Assembly (NCBI RefSeq): GCF_016758255.1 | Contig: NZ_QYAD01000001.1 | Location: 1,054,001 to 1,118,000 of the forward strand | DNA length: 64,000 nucleotides | Source: Leucobacter chromiireducens subsp. chromiireducens | GTDB taxonomy: Bacteria > Actinomycetota > Actinomycetes > Actinomycetales > Microbacteriaceae | Reading direction: 5' to 3' | In this document: one piece after another, positions 45,999 to 54,395 of the stretch | How positions within the stretch are numbered: the first letter of the stretch is position 1 | Layout of the letters: the number at the start of each line of letters is the position of its first letter | Program-made: the position numbers and the translations under genes | Notes under the pieces: generated by a model | What the model saw: the letters and a program-made list of their open reading frames with translations, nothing else | The model's database searches: none | What the model was told of the DNA's origin: nothing

Positions 45999-46631
45999 GT
46001 GACTGATACCGGATCCCAGGCGAAGCTCGAGCAGCGCTTCACCGACGAGGCGCTCCCGCTGCTGGACCAGCTGTATGGGGCCGCCATGAAGATGACGCGC
46101 AACCCGCCGGACGCGCAGGATCTCGTGCAGGAGACCTTCGCGAAAGCGTTTGCGGCGTTCGCGTCGTTCGAAGAGGGAACGAACCTCAAGGCCTGGCTGT
46201 ACCGGATCATGACGAACGCGTACATCAACACGTACCGGAAGAAGCAGCGCGAGCCGCACCTCGGTGTCGTTGAAGAGCTCGAAGACTGGCAACTGGGCGG
46301 CGCTGAATCGACCACGGCCATGTCGTCGCGCTCCGCTGAGGCTGAGGCGATAGACCGCACACCCGACACCGTGGTCACCGATGCGCTGAACGCGCTGCCC
46401 GAGGATTTTCGCATGGCGGTCTACCTCGCGGACGTTGAGGGCTTCAGCTACCAGGAGATCGCGGACATCGCTGCGGTGCCGATCGGCACCGTGATGAGCC
46501 GGCTTCATCGCGGCCGCGCGCGACTGCGAAAGTCGCTGGGGGAATACGCACGCGAGCAAGGCGTTGGACTCAATACGAAGCCTGCGAAGAAGACCACTGC
46601 GGCAACAACAGCGAAGGGAGACGCGTCATGA
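45999..46631 (+). CDS. sigH: ECF sigma factor SigH/SigR (thiol-oxidative stress)
   Basis: This 210-residue group IV sigma factor has region 2 ([36 protein letters not shown], split here around FEEG) and region 4 ([45 protein letters not shown], likewise in two parts). The short linker and the match to SigR/SigH point to the disulfide-stress sigma factor that controls thioredoxin and mycothiol genes. A lysine/threonine-rich tail follows. The GTG at 45999 is leaderless. The stop overlaps the anti-sigma gene (ATGA), the standard arrangement for paired synthesis. Confidence 0.93.
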   Translation: MTDTGSQAKLEQRFTDEALPLLDQLYGAAMKMTRNPPDAQDLVQETFAKAFAAFASFEEGTNLKAWLYRIMTNAYINTYRKKQREPHLGVVEELEDWQLGGAESTTAMSSRSAEAEAIDRTPDTVVTDALNALPEDFRMAVYLADVEGFSYQEIADIAAVPIGTVMSRLHRGRARLRKSLGEYAREQGVGLNTKPAKKTTAATTAKGDAS

Positions 46632-46870
46632 GCGACTGCGGTTGCGAGAAGGCGAAGGCGAACCTCTACGAGCTGCTCCGCGGTGAGCTGTGCGCGGAGG
46701 AGTCCGCGCCGATCCGTGAGCACATCGAGACGTGCGCCGGCTGCCAGAACGAGCAGAGCGTGTGCCTCCGCCTGACCGAGGTCGTCCGTCGTGCCTGCGA
46801 GGAAGAGCGCGAGAACGCGGCTCCCGTCGATTTGCGGAATGCGATCCTGCAGGGGCTCCGCGCGGAGTAG
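46628..46870 (+). CDS. rsrA: Zinc-binding anti-sigma factor RsrA/RshA (mycothiol system)
   Basis: This 80-residue anti-sigma factor has the zinc-binding HxxxCxxC motif in [10 protein letters not shown] (H32, C36, C39) and an additional N-terminal cysteine pair (DCGCEK). In the family, zinc and the reduced cysteines hold the sigma factor; oxidation forms a disulfide and releases it. The ATG at 46628 overlaps the sigH stop, and an AAGGGAGA ribosome-binding site lies inside the end of sigH. The length is typical of the mycothiol-system anti-sigma group. Confidence 0.92.
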   Translation: MSDCGCEKAKANLYELLRGELCAEESAPIREHIETCAGCQNEQSVCLRLTEVVRRACEEERENAAPVDLRNAILQGLRAE

Positions 46871-46925
46871 CGACAGAGGCGTCGGGGGGCGTTCGACGAA
46901 GCGGCGCCAGGTGCGATGCCGCTGC

Positions 46926-48527
46926 CTAGTGCGCGGCGACCGTCACGCCGGCAAGGTTGATGCGCGCGTTTGTGTTGGCGGCGGGGAAGCCTGAGACCTG
47001 TCGCGCGATCACGTTCGTCGGGGTGTAGTTGTACAGCCACTTCGCCGGCGCGTCTTGGGCGACGCGTTCCGCCGCCTCAGCGCGAAGCCGGGCGGCCTCC
47101 GCCGCATCGGTTGTCGCGGCGGAAGCGGCGAAGCGATCCTGCACGAACGCACTGTCGTACCCGAGGTATGAATCGGGCTTCGCGTAGCTCGCGAGCGTGT
47201 CGACCTCCGCGTGATCGACGTAGCTCAGCTGGTAGTCGTGGTTCGTGTAGACCTGCTCGAGCCACGTGGGAAAATCGAGCTGTTGCACGGTGAGCGCGAC
47301 CCCGACGGCGGAGAACTGGCTCTTCAGAAGATCGAGCGGTGCCGCGTCGTAGTGCGCGGGAACCGCGAGCGTCAGGTTTAAATTCTCTTGCCCGGCTTCG
47401 CTGAGCAGCTGCTTCGCCGACGACGGATCGTACGCGTTGATTGCGGTGAGGTCGGCGTAGCCGGGCTCGCCCGCGGAGATGGGGCCGCCGAGCGGCGCAC
47501 CGTCCCCGTTTTGGGACGCGATGATCGCGTCGGTGTTGATTGCTCGGCTGAGCGCGGTGCGCACCCGCGGATCTGAGAGTGGCGCCTTCGCCGAGTTGAA
47601 CGCGAGGGTGAACACGTCGGGGCCCGCGGCCCGCGCCAGCGTGAACTCCGGATTTCCCGCGAACTCTTCGCGCAGCGAGGGGAGCAAAGCCGTGTGCACG
47701 TCGACCTCGCCCGACTTCAGAGCCTGCACCGCGTCGCGTCCCTGCGTGAGGAAGCGGAACTCGGCCGTGTCGAGGGTGGCGGGCTCGCCCCAGTAGCTGG
47801 CGTTTTTGGTGAGGGTCAGGTGATCGCCGCGCTGCCATTCGCCGAGGCGATACGGCCCCGTGCCATTGGCGGTGCTCGTCACGTCTTCGGTGCTGCTCCC
47901 AGGATCTTGCGGGCCGGTCTCCTCCGCGCGCACGATGACCCCGGGCGCCCCCGCGAGTGCGCGCATGAGCTCCCGATTCGGCTCGGCGAGCGTGATCTTG
48001 ACGGTGCGCTTGCCGAGCCGAGCGATCTCCCGGGGCGTGAAGCCGACCTGCTCGGTCGTGAGCGTCTCGCGGAGCGATGCCACGACATCATCCGCGGTGA
48101 GGGTGTCGCCCGAGTGAAAACGGACGCCGCGGTGCAGGGTGAAGGTGTATTCGCGGCCGTCGGCGCTCACCTCGGGGAGCGCGGTCGCGAGCACGGGAAC
48201 GATCTCGGACACTGATCCGGATCGCACCCCAACAAGTCCCTGGTACACGTTGTCGATGAGCAACTGCCCGCTCGCCACCCCGGGGGTGCGTCGCACATCG
48301 AGGCTGGTCGGCTCAAGGATCACGCCGATGTGCGCTGCCGCGGTTGCAGCGCCGCTCGGGCGCGCGAGCGCGAACGCCCCCATCCCGATGGCGCCGAGGC
48401 CCAGTGCGAGAACCAGCGCTCCGGCAAGGCCGCGGCCGCGCGTGCGACGCCGCGCTCGCGTCGTCGTGCGCGTGCCGGCGCGCTCGTGCGCGGGCACGGC
48501 AGCATCGGGCAAAGGGCTTTCAGGCAC
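46926..48527 (-). CDS. ABC transporter substrate-binding protein, family 5 (peptide/nickel type), orphan
   Basis: This 533-residue SBP_bac_5 protein binds peptides, nickel or other solutes outside the cell. The N-terminus has a basic stretch (TRARRRTRGRG) and a hydrophobic segment (GLAGALVLALGLGAIGMGAFAL), but no lipobox cysteine, so it is secreted or membrane-anchored and not a lipoprotein. Family blocks include LIDNVYQGLV, YTFTLHRGVRFHSGDTLTADDV, NGTGPYRLGEWQRGDHLTL and DPRVRTALSRAINTDAI. No permease or ATPase genes are adjacent. It starts with GTG at 48527 after GAGGAG. It converges on rsrA. The ligand is unknown; the QNGDGAPLGGPI region is the usual place for ligand specificity. Confidence 0.88.
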   Translation of the reverse strand: MPESPLPDAAVPAHERAGTRTTTRARRRTRGRGLAGALVLALGLGAIGMGAFALARPSGAATAAAHIGVILEPTSLDVRRTPGVASGQLLIDNVYQGLVGVRSGSVSEIVPVLATALPEVSADGREYTFTLHRGVRFHSGDTLTADDVVASLRETLTTEQVGFTPREIARLGKRTVKITLAEPNRELMRALAGAPGVIVRAEETGPQDPGSSTEDVTSTANGTGPYRLGEWQRGDHLTLTKNASYWGEPATLDTAEFRFLTQGRDAVQALKSGEVDVHTALLPSLREEFAGNPEFTLARAAGPDVFTLAFNSAKAPLSDPRVRTALSRAINTDAIIASQNGDGAPLGGPISAGEPGYADLTAINAYDPSSAKQLLSEAGQENLNLTLAVPAHYDAAPLDLLKSQFSAVGVALTVQQLDFPTWLEQVYTNHDYQLSYVDHAEVDTLASYAKPDSYLGYDSAFVQDRFAASAATTDAAEAARLRAEAAERVAQDAPAKWLYNYTPTNVIARQVSGFPAANTNARINLAGVTVAAH

Positions 48528-48670
48528 GGGAGGGACTCCTCAGGTCAAACACGCGGGGTCGCGGCACAACAGACGGCGATTCCACGCGCGGCCCTGCGCG
48601 AGCATCGGTGACCGAGACTACGCCGCGGCCCGCACCGACTCCACCTGAGACGAGCCTTGTTGCAGGGTTG

Positions 48671-49618
48671 TTACCTCGGGCCGCTCTGCGCGGCGGCAGC
48701 AGACTCACGCAGCACCGGCGCGACCACCGCGGCAAGCTCGGTCGGTGCGGCCTCGTGCAGATTGTGCGGACCGGACACCGTCGTGACACGAGCATCGGGC
48801 AGCTGTTCCTGCCATTCGGCCTCGAGCGCGGGGGAAATCAGGCCGTGCGACGCGCGAACGAGCAGGATCGGAACGTTCACGGTCTGCAGCGACGCCCAGA
48901 TCGGTGCGTACGGCTGGGGGTCTTCGAGCGCGGGGTCCCCGGGCATCAGCTCCGGCAGGTGCGCGAGGTGGTGCGTCCACTCGAGCCGGCCGTCAGCGCG
49001 CGTCCGGGTGTTCAGGGTCACCCCGCGCGTCAGTGCGGTGCGATCGGAGCCAATGCCGAACGCGATGGCGCGGTCGACGATCTCCTCAACGCTCCCGAAG
49101 TCGCGCTGCCCGCGAATAAACTCGGTGATGCTGCCCGCGTCGCGCTGCGGTGAGACTTCCGGGGTGATGTCCACGATGACGAGGGCGCGCACGAGCTCAG
49201 GCCGGGCCGCGGCAACCAGCGCGGCGGTGAGCCCGCCCAGCGAGTGGCCGAGCAGCACGACCGGCGCGGGGGCGAGCTGTTCGAGTGCCGCCTCGACGTC
49301 GCCGGCGAGGTGATCTGGGCGGTAGTCGCCGTCCGCGCGCCAATCGCTGCGCCCGTGGCCGGGCAGGTCCAGGGCGAGCGCGGGCACGCCGAGCGCGAGG
49401 AACAAGGGGTCAAAACTGTGCGCGTTGAGCCCGGCGCCGTGCAACGCCACGAGCTCGGGGGGAGATGGGGCATCGAACGACAGCGCGCTCAGTGTGCGCT
49501 CCTCGCTCACGCGTGCGGACACCCGAGCGACGGTAGGCAGCGCCGACGTGCGGCCCACGCGTGCTGCGTCGCCCGGGAGGAAGCGGAACTCGGGATCCTG
49601 AGCTGCGGTGGTCGTCAT
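48671..49618 (-). CDS. Alpha/beta hydrolase
   Basis: This 315-residue alpha/beta-hydrolase has the oxyanion segment VALHGAGLNAHSFDPL, the nucleophile elbow VLLGHSLGGLTAALV with the catalytic serine, an acidic residue in the DITPEV region and the histidine in SGPHNLHEAAP. There is no signal peptide, so it is cytosolic. The substrate cannot be predicted; esterase, lactonase and C-C hydrolase activities all fit. The ATG at 49618 is leaderless, 6 nt after TAGACT; the GTG two codons earlier would overlap that spacer. It stands alone. Confidence 0.86.
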   Translation of the reverse strand: MTTTAAQDPEFRFLPGDAARVGRTSALPTVARVSARVSEERTLSALSFDAPSPPELVALHGAGLNAHSFDPLFLALGVPALALDLPGHGRSDWRADGDYRPDHLAGDVEAALEQLAPAPVVLLGHSLGGLTAALVAAARPELVRALVIVDITPEVSPQRDAGSITEFIRGQRDFGSVEEIVDRAIAFGIGSDRTALTRGVTLNTRTRADGRLEWTHHLAHLPELMPGDPALEDPQPYAPIWASLQTVNVPILLVRASHGLISPALEAEWQEQLPDARVTTVSGPHNLHEAAPTELAAVVAPVLRESAAAAQSGPR

Positions 49619-49624
49619 GGGCAC

Positions 49625-49630
49625 AGTCTA
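49625..49630 (-). promoter_or_regulatory. -10 box for the leaderless alpha/beta hydrolase gene
   Basis: TAGACT on the minus strand lies 6 nt before the ATG at 49618, with no ribosome-binding site. Confidence 0.5.
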
Positions 49631-49661
49631 CGAGCCACGTGGTGTCTGTCCCGGGTGAGTG

Positions 49662-50015
49662 TCAGCGGATGTAGCCGCCGTCGCGCAGCCCGGCTTCCAC
49701 CTCGAAGCGGTTGTGCAGGGGATCGCGCCCCGCGAGCGCATACAGGAACGGCAGCGCCAGCCCGTAGTGGCGCCACTGCTCGCGGTGCACGAGCTCGTGG
49801 CGCAGCACCGCGGGGCGCGTGTTCCGGTCGGTGAGGTAGCACGAGCCCACGCAGACCCCGCCGCGGCCAAAGGTCCACTTCGGCATTCCGGAGAACACCC
49901 AGAGCCCCTCGTAACGCTCGATCTTGCCGGTGCTCCAAATGAGTCCCCACACAAAGCCGACGGCGGTTGCGTACGCGTGGCCGAGCCGCGCGAAGGGGAG
50001 CGGGCGGCGGCTCAT
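49662..50015 (-). CDS. Small HExxH protein, putative zinc-dependent peptidase-like
   Basis: This 117-residue protein has one hydrophobic N-terminal segment (ATAVGFVWGLIW) and the motif RHELVHREQWRHYG, a zinc-binding HExxH with flanking residues like those in minimal metallopeptidases. A downstream glutamate in NRFEVEAGL could be the third zinc ligand. Family members in Microbacteriaceae are sometimes labelled Fe-S oxidoreductase; I see no cysteine cluster that supports that. The ATG at 50015 overlaps the stop of the arginase-family gene (ATGA), so the two are translationally coupled. A proteolytic role is a prediction from one motif. Confidence 0.6.
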   Translation of the reverse strand: MSRRPLPFARLGHAYATAVGFVWGLIWSTGKIERYEGLWVFSGMPKWTFGRGGVCVGSCYLTDRNTRPAVLRHELVHREQWRHYGLALPFLYALAGRDPLHNRFEVEAGLRDGGYIR

Positions 50016-50881
50016 GCGGCGCCCCGCGGAAGCGCTGAGGTGAGCGCCCCCAGCACGCGCAGCACGCTCGGCAGGTCTGCCGCGGCGGCGTCGCGGGACG
50101 CCGGCGCGAACTCACAGATTGCAGCGCCCGCGAGTGGCACGGCCGCCACCGCTGCGCGAATTCCCGCGGTCAGTTGCGCGAGGGTGAGGCCGAACGGCAC
50201 GGGTGTGTGCACGGACGCGAACTCGGCCGGGTCGAGGACGTCCAGATCGATGTGCACATAGAGCCGGGTGGCGCCATCGACCGCGGCGACGAGTTGCTCC
50301 GCGAAGGCTGCGGGATCCGCGTCTGGGGTGAGCCTGCGAATGCTGCGCGCCTCCGCCTCGGCAAACTCCTCGGGATCGAAGGCGCGAGCGCCGACGAGGT
50401 GCACCGAAGCGGATGGGATGGGCTCCGGGAGCGCGAGGTCGGGTGCGCCGTCACCGAGCGCGTGCCTGAGCGTCATCCCCGACGCGGCGCCCGAAGGCGA
50501 AGTGCTCGGGTGCTGCAGGTCGGGATGGGCGTCAAACCACAGCACTGCGAGCCGCTCATCTGTGGCGCGCTGCGCGGTCGCGTGCTCGAGCCCCGCGAGG
50601 GAAGACGCGCAGTCGCCGCCGAGCAGGATCGGCGTGCCAAATCCGCGCGCCGAACTCGCGGTGATGGCCTCGCGCGCCGCGGCGCGCGCCTGCACGAGGC
50701 TGCTGAGTCGCGCGATGGGGGTGCCGAGTGCGTCGCCCGCCTCGAGCGGAACGGGGACGTCGACGCGCGCGCTCGGCGGCAAGTCCTCCCGGAGTAGTTC
50801 CGCACCCTCGACGAGGCGCATGGCGCGTGACGAGGGCGAGCCCTGCCACTGCGGGATCACAAGAAATGCTGGCTTGGACAC
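50012..50881 (-). CDS. Arginase/ureohydrolase-family protein with GGDC in place of GGDH
   Basis: This 289-residue ureohydrolase-fold protein shows three Mn-binding blocks: GGDC at 88-91, DAHPD at 117-121 and DLDVLDP at 212-218. The first block normally reads GGDH, where the histidine is a metal ligand; here it is cysteine C91, which should change metal use or activity. The overall layout and VPFGLTLAQL region resemble arginase more than agmatinase. It starts with ATG at 50881 and overlaps the HExxH-protein gene. Arginase, a relative acting on another guanidino substrate, and a non-catalytic protein are all possible. Confidence 0.8.
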   Translation of the reverse strand: MSKPAFLVIPQWQGSPSSRAMRLVEGAELLREDLPPSARVDVPVPLEAGDALGTPIARLSSLVQARAAAREAITASSARGFGTPILLGGDCASSLAGLEHATAQRATDERLAVLWFDAHPDLQHPSTSPSGAASGMTLRHALGDGAPDLALPEPIPSASVHLVGARAFDPEEFAEAEARSIRRLTPDADPAAFAEQLVAAVDGATRLYVHIDLDVLDPAEFASVHTPVPFGLTLAQLTAGIRAAVAAVPLAGAAICEFAPASRDAAAADLPSVLRVLGALTSALPRGAA

Positions 50882-50991
50882 CGGGGACCTCCTGCACGTG
50901 CGTGGAATCTCATGGTAATCCCGTGGCGTGTGCGCGTGCCGTGTGTTCGCGCACGGGGGACGCGACGCGCCGGTGGCGTGGTCTCCCGGGC

Positions 50992-51828
50992 CTAGCCCAC
51001 CGTCACAAAGTCGATGAGGTGCTCAACGCGGCCAACGAGTTCCGGTTCCAGATCTCGGAAGTTGCGCACGCGACCGCGGATGCGTGACCACGCCTCCGCG
51101 ATGTCGGCCGGCTCGTCCGACGGCCAGCCGAGGGCGCGGCAGATGCCCGCCTTCCACTCGATCGAGCGGGGGATCACGGGCCACTCGGTGAGCCCCACCC
51201 GGGCCGGCTTCACCGCCTGCCAGATGTCGACGAACGGGTGGCCGACGATGAGCACGTGCTGGCCGTGCGGGCCGCGCGCGATCTGCTCGGCAATGCGCGT
51301 TTCCTTGCTGCCCTTCACGAGGTGGTCGAGCAGCACCCCGGCGCGACGCTCGGGCCCCGGCCCAAACTCAGCGAGGACGTCCTGCAAATTGTCGGCGCCC
51401 TGTAGCAGCTCGACCACGACGCCCTCAACACGCAAGTCGTCGCCCCACACCTGCTCAACGAGTTCGGCGTCGTGTTTGCCCTCGACGAAGATGCGGCTGG
51501 GCATTGCCACGCGCGCACGCTGCGGCGCGGTGGCGAACGAGCCGGAGGCGGTGCGCTTGCGGCCTGCGGGCTGCCGCGTCGGCAGCACGAGGCGCACGGG
51601 CTCGCCGTCGATGAGGAAACCGTCGCTCAGGGGAAACGCGCGCACCTGGCCACGGAAGTCCTCGAGCTGCACCAGTCCCTCGCGGGCCCCAACCACGGCG
51701 CCGCACCACTCGGATTCGCTGTGCTCCACCACCAGGTTCTTGGCGAGCACGACTTCGCGGCGCTGCACGGGCCCGCGGCGGGGTTTCATTCGGGCGAGGG
51801 GATCCCCGTCGTAACGTTCGTCGAACAC
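50992..51828 (-). CDS. DUF3097 family protein
   Basis: This 278-residue actinobacterial protein of the DUF3097 family contains SRIFVEGKHDAELVEQVWGDDLR, which resembles a TOPRIM-like acidic patch (E and DAE). VLLDHLVKGSKETRIAEQI and HVLIVGHPFVDIWQAVKP are the most conserved blocks, and the C-terminus is EWKAGICRALGWP. The function is unknown; the TOPRIM-like pattern suggests a nucleic-acid role, which I infer only weakly. The GTG at 51828 is leaderless, 7 nt after TAGGCT. The gene is divergent from an MFS transporter gene. Confidence 0.82.
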   Translation of the reverse strand: MFDERYDGDPLARMKPRRGPVQRREVVLAKNLVVEHSESEWCGAVVGAREGLVQLEDFRGQVRAFPLSDGFLIDGEPVRLVLPTRQPAGRKRTASGSFATAPQRARVAMPSRIFVEGKHDAELVEQVWGDDLRVEGVVVELLQGADNLQDVLAEFGPGPERRAGVLLDHLVKGSKETRIAEQIARGPHGQHVLIVGHPFVDIWQAVKPARVGLTEWPVIPRSIEWKAGICRALGWPSDEPADIAEAWSRIRGRVRNFRDLEPELVGRVEHLIDFVTVG

Positions 51829-51835
51829 GTCCCCG

Positions 51836-51876
51836 AGCCTATCGGCCGCGTGTCTGTCGGGAGTGCCTGATAGCGT
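51836..51876. promoter_or_regulatory. Divergent DUF3097 / MFS promoters
   Basis: On the minus strand, TAGGCT (51836-51841) is 7 nt before the DUF3097 GTG. On the plus strand, TAGCGT (51871-51876) is 6 nt before the MFS GTG. Both genes lack a ribosome-binding site. The two -10 boxes are only 29 bp apart, so the promoters overlap back to back and could compete. Confidence 0.5.
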
Positions 51877-51882
51877 GCTTCG

Positions 51883-53202
51883 GTGACCTCCGATGAACGG
51901 CAGCCGCGCCGTCGCCTCCGCTCTCTGCTCGTTGATGTCACCCCGCTGCGCGCCAGCCCGGCGTTCGCGAAGCTCTGGGTGGGCACTTCCGTGGCGCAGA
52001 TCGGCGCGCAGATCACGATCGTCGCGGTGGGGCTGCACGTGTACGCACTGACGCAGTCGACGCTCGCGGTCTCATTCGTTGCGCTGTGGGCGCTCGGCCC
52101 CATGATTCTCGCCGGCTTCGTGGGCGGTGCGCTTGCCGACACTTTCGACCGTCGTCTCGTCTCGCTCATCACCGCGCTCATCGCCTGGGGCAGCATCGGC
52201 ACGATGACGGTGATTGCGTTTCTTGGGGTCTCGGAGACCTGGCCGTACTACCTGCTCGCCGCAGTGAACGCGGCTTCGGCGACGATTCTGGGTGCGACGC
52301 GCGGCGCGATCCTGCCCCGCTTGCTCTCGCCGCAGCTCTTGCCCGCTGCCGCGGCGCTCAGTGGCATCACGATGGGGCTCGCGATCACCGTCGGCCCCGC
52401 GGTGGCCGGTGTGCTCGTCGCGAGCGTTGGCTTCCCGTGGACGTACCTCCTCGACGCGGTGCTGTTTACCGCCGCCTTCCTCGGCATTCTCAGCCTGCCG
52501 TCGATGGTGCCCGAGGGGGAGCGCGCGCGGGTGGGGCTCGGCTCCGTGATCGAAAGTCTGCGCTTCCTGCGTTCGGCGCCGAATGTGCGCGCCACGTTCG
52601 TGTGGGATCTCGTGGCGATGACCCTCGGTTCCCCGCGTGTGGTGTTCCCCGCGGCGGGCGCGCTCGTGCTCGGCGGCGGACCCGTGACCGTCGGCGTGCT
52701 CACCGCCTCGTTTGCGGTAGGCGCACTGCTCAGCGGACTCTTCTCTGGTCCCCTCGGCGCGGTGCGACGGCAGGGCCGAGCCGTGACGCTCGCCATCGCA
52801 GCGTTCGGGGCGTTCACGGCGCTCTTCGGGCTTGTGCTCCTCATCACCGGCATCGTGGGTGGCGGCCGGGCGCCGGACAGCCCCGTGATTCCCGCGATCG
52901 TGCTCGGCGGGATCGCGCTCGCCGGCACCGGTGCGGCAGACAACGTGAGCGCCGTGTTCCGCACGACGATCCTGCAAACTGCGGCGCCAGACGATGTGCG
53001 TGGGCGCATGCAGGGGCTCTTCTACGTGGTGGTGGCTGGCGGCCCGCGCGTGGGCGACCTCATCGCGGGCGGGCTTGCCACGCTGATCGCGCTCTGGGCG
53101 CCGCCACTCCTCGGCGGCCTCGTCATTCTCGGGGTCATGCTCGTGCTCATGCGCACTGCGCGCGGTTTCATGCACTACGACGGGCTGTACCCCACCCCGT
53201 AG
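51883..53202 (+). CDS. MFS transporter (MFS_3/EntS-like)
   Basis: This 439-residue 12-helix major facilitator is of the EntS/MefA-like group. VGTSVAQIGAQITIVAVGLHVYALTQS is the first helix pair, GGALADTFDRRLVSLITA is motif A, and ILGATRGAILPRLL and SVGFPWTYLLDAVLFTAAFLGI follow. GRMQGLFYVVVAGGPRVGDLIAG is the conserved seventh-to-tenth helix signature of this group. Members export siderophores, macrolides and other compounds. It starts with GTG at 51883, leaderless. No siderophore genes are nearby, so the substrate is open. Confidence 0.88.
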   Translation: MTSDERQPRRRLRSLLVDVTPLRASPAFAKLWVGTSVAQIGAQITIVAVGLHVYALTQSTLAVSFVALWALGPMILAGFVGGALADTFDRRLVSLITALIAWGSIGTMTVIAFLGVSETWPYYLLAAVNAASATILGATRGAILPRLLSPQLLPAAAALSGITMGLAITVGPAVAGVLVASVGFPWTYLLDAVLFTAAFLGILSLPSMVPEGERARVGLGSVIESLRFLRSAPNVRATFVWDLVAMTLGSPRVVFPAAGALVLGGGPVTVGVLTASFAVGALLSGLFSGPLGAVRRQGRAVTLAIAAFGAFTALFGLVLLITGIVGGGRAPDSPVIPAIVLGGIALAGTGAADNVSAVFRTTILQTAAPDDVRGRMQGLFYVVVAGGPRVGDLIAGGLATLIALWAPPLLGGLVILGVMLVLMRTARGFMHYDGLYPTP

Positions 53203-53234
53203 CGGCGGCTCGCGCTCGCGCCACCCGCGGCTGC

Positions 53235-53240
53235 TACGGT
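53235..53240 (+). promoter_or_regulatory. -10 box for the leaderless 3-hydroxyisobutyryl-CoA hydrolase gene
   Basis: TACGGT lies 6 nt before the ATG at 53247, with no ribosome-binding site. Confidence 0.5.
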
Positions 53241-53246
53241 GCTGCC

Positions 53247-54395
53247 ATGAGCAATGTTGCCGCGACCCCGAGCTCGGACACCGCCGAGCCCCTTGTCCTC
53301 GTGCGGCGCGATGGCGCGATCACGCACATCACGCTGAACCGCCCGCGCGCCATCAACGCGCTCTCGAATGAGATGTTCGGCATCCTCGCTCGCGCGCTTC
53401 GCGATGCGCGCGAGAGCACCGGCACTCCGGAAGCGCCCCGCGCAATCGTGCTCGACGGAGCAGGTGAACGCGGCTTTTGCGGTGGCGGCGACATCAAGGA
53501 GATCTCCGGCAAGGATCCACGCAGCATCCTGGCGCTCGAGTACGCCGTCGACCACTGGGTGGCGCACTCGCCAATTCCCGTCGTCGCGATCATGGACGGC
53601 ATCGCCATGGGCGGCGGAATCGGGCTCGGCGGGCACGCCGCGCAGCGAGTCGTGACGGAGCGCAGTCGGCTCGCCATGCCTGAGGCGCGGATTGGGATCG
53701 CGCCCGATGTCGGCGGGCACCTGCTCCTCGCGCGTGCGCCCGGCAGGCTCGGCGAGCTCCTCGCCATCACCGCCGGCGAATTCGGCGCCGCCGACGCCAT
53801 CGAACTCGGGTTCGCCGACTGGTTTGTGCCGTCCGAGCGGCTGCCGGAGTTGCGCGCTGCGCTCGCCGCAGGTGAGTCACCGGCAGCCGCGTGCGCGAAG
53901 TTTGCGGAGACGCCTCCCGAGACGGGCAGCGTCATGGCCGCGGCGGCATGGTGGGATCCGATCGCAGAGTTCGCGCTTGGTCAGCATCACGCCCCCGCAG
54001 CAGACGCCCCCGTCGCGGGAGACGCCATCGGCGCCGCACTGCGACTGCTTGCGGCGCTTGATGCGAGCCCCGTCCCCGCCGCTGCCGAGGTTGCCGCGAC
54101 GGTGCGGGGCATGTGCCCGGCATCAATCGTGGTGACGCTCGCGCAGCTGGATCGCACCCGGCGCCTGGGCCTCGATCTCGCGGCGGTGCTCACCGACGAT
54201 CTGCGGGTGCTCGGCCGGCTCGGCGCTCGTCCCGACTTTGCGGAGGGCGTGCGCGCGCAGGTGATCGACAAGGATCGGAACCCGGCGTGGCGCCCCGCGA
54301 CCATCAGCGAGCTCGACCCGGCGGAGGTCGCGGGACTCCTCGATCCCGATCTGCATGCGAGGGAGTGGCCGCTCGATCTCGAGCCTGAGATTTAG
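53247..54395 (+). CDS. 3-hydroxyisobutyryl-CoA hydrolase (crotonase superfamily)
   Basis: This 382-residue crotonase-fold enzyme is of the HIBCH type, which releases CoA from 3-hydroxyisobutyryl-CoA in valine degradation. ITLNRPRAINALSNEM, FCGGGDIKEISGKD (the GGGDIK oxyanion loop), PVVAIMDGIAMGGGIGL and MPEARIGIAPDVGG with the catalytic glutamate are the family blocks. The C-terminal 120 residues form the extended HIBCH domain (CPASIVVTLAQLDRTRRLGLDLAAV). The ATG at 53247 is leaderless; the much longer open frame is a shadow of the MFS gene. The 3' end overlaps the convergent ybaK gene by 4 bp. Confidence 0.9.
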   Translation: MSNVAATPSSDTAEPLVLVRRDGAITHITLNRPRAINALSNEMFGILARALRDARESTGTPEAPRAIVLDGAGERGFCGGGDIKEISGKDPRSILALEYAVDHWVAHSPIPVVAIMDGIAMGGGIGLGGHAAQRVVTERSRLAMPEARIGIAPDVGGHLLLARAPGRLGELLAITAGEFGAADAIELGFADWFVPSERLPELRAALAAGESPAAACAKFAETPPETGSVMAAAAWWDPIAEFALGQHHAPAADAPVAGDAIGAALRLLAALDASPVPAAAEVAATVRGMCPASIVVTLAQLDRTRRLGLDLAAVLTDDLRVLGRLGARPDFAEGVRAQVIDKDRNPAWRPATISELDPAEVAGLLDPDLHAREWPLDLEPEI

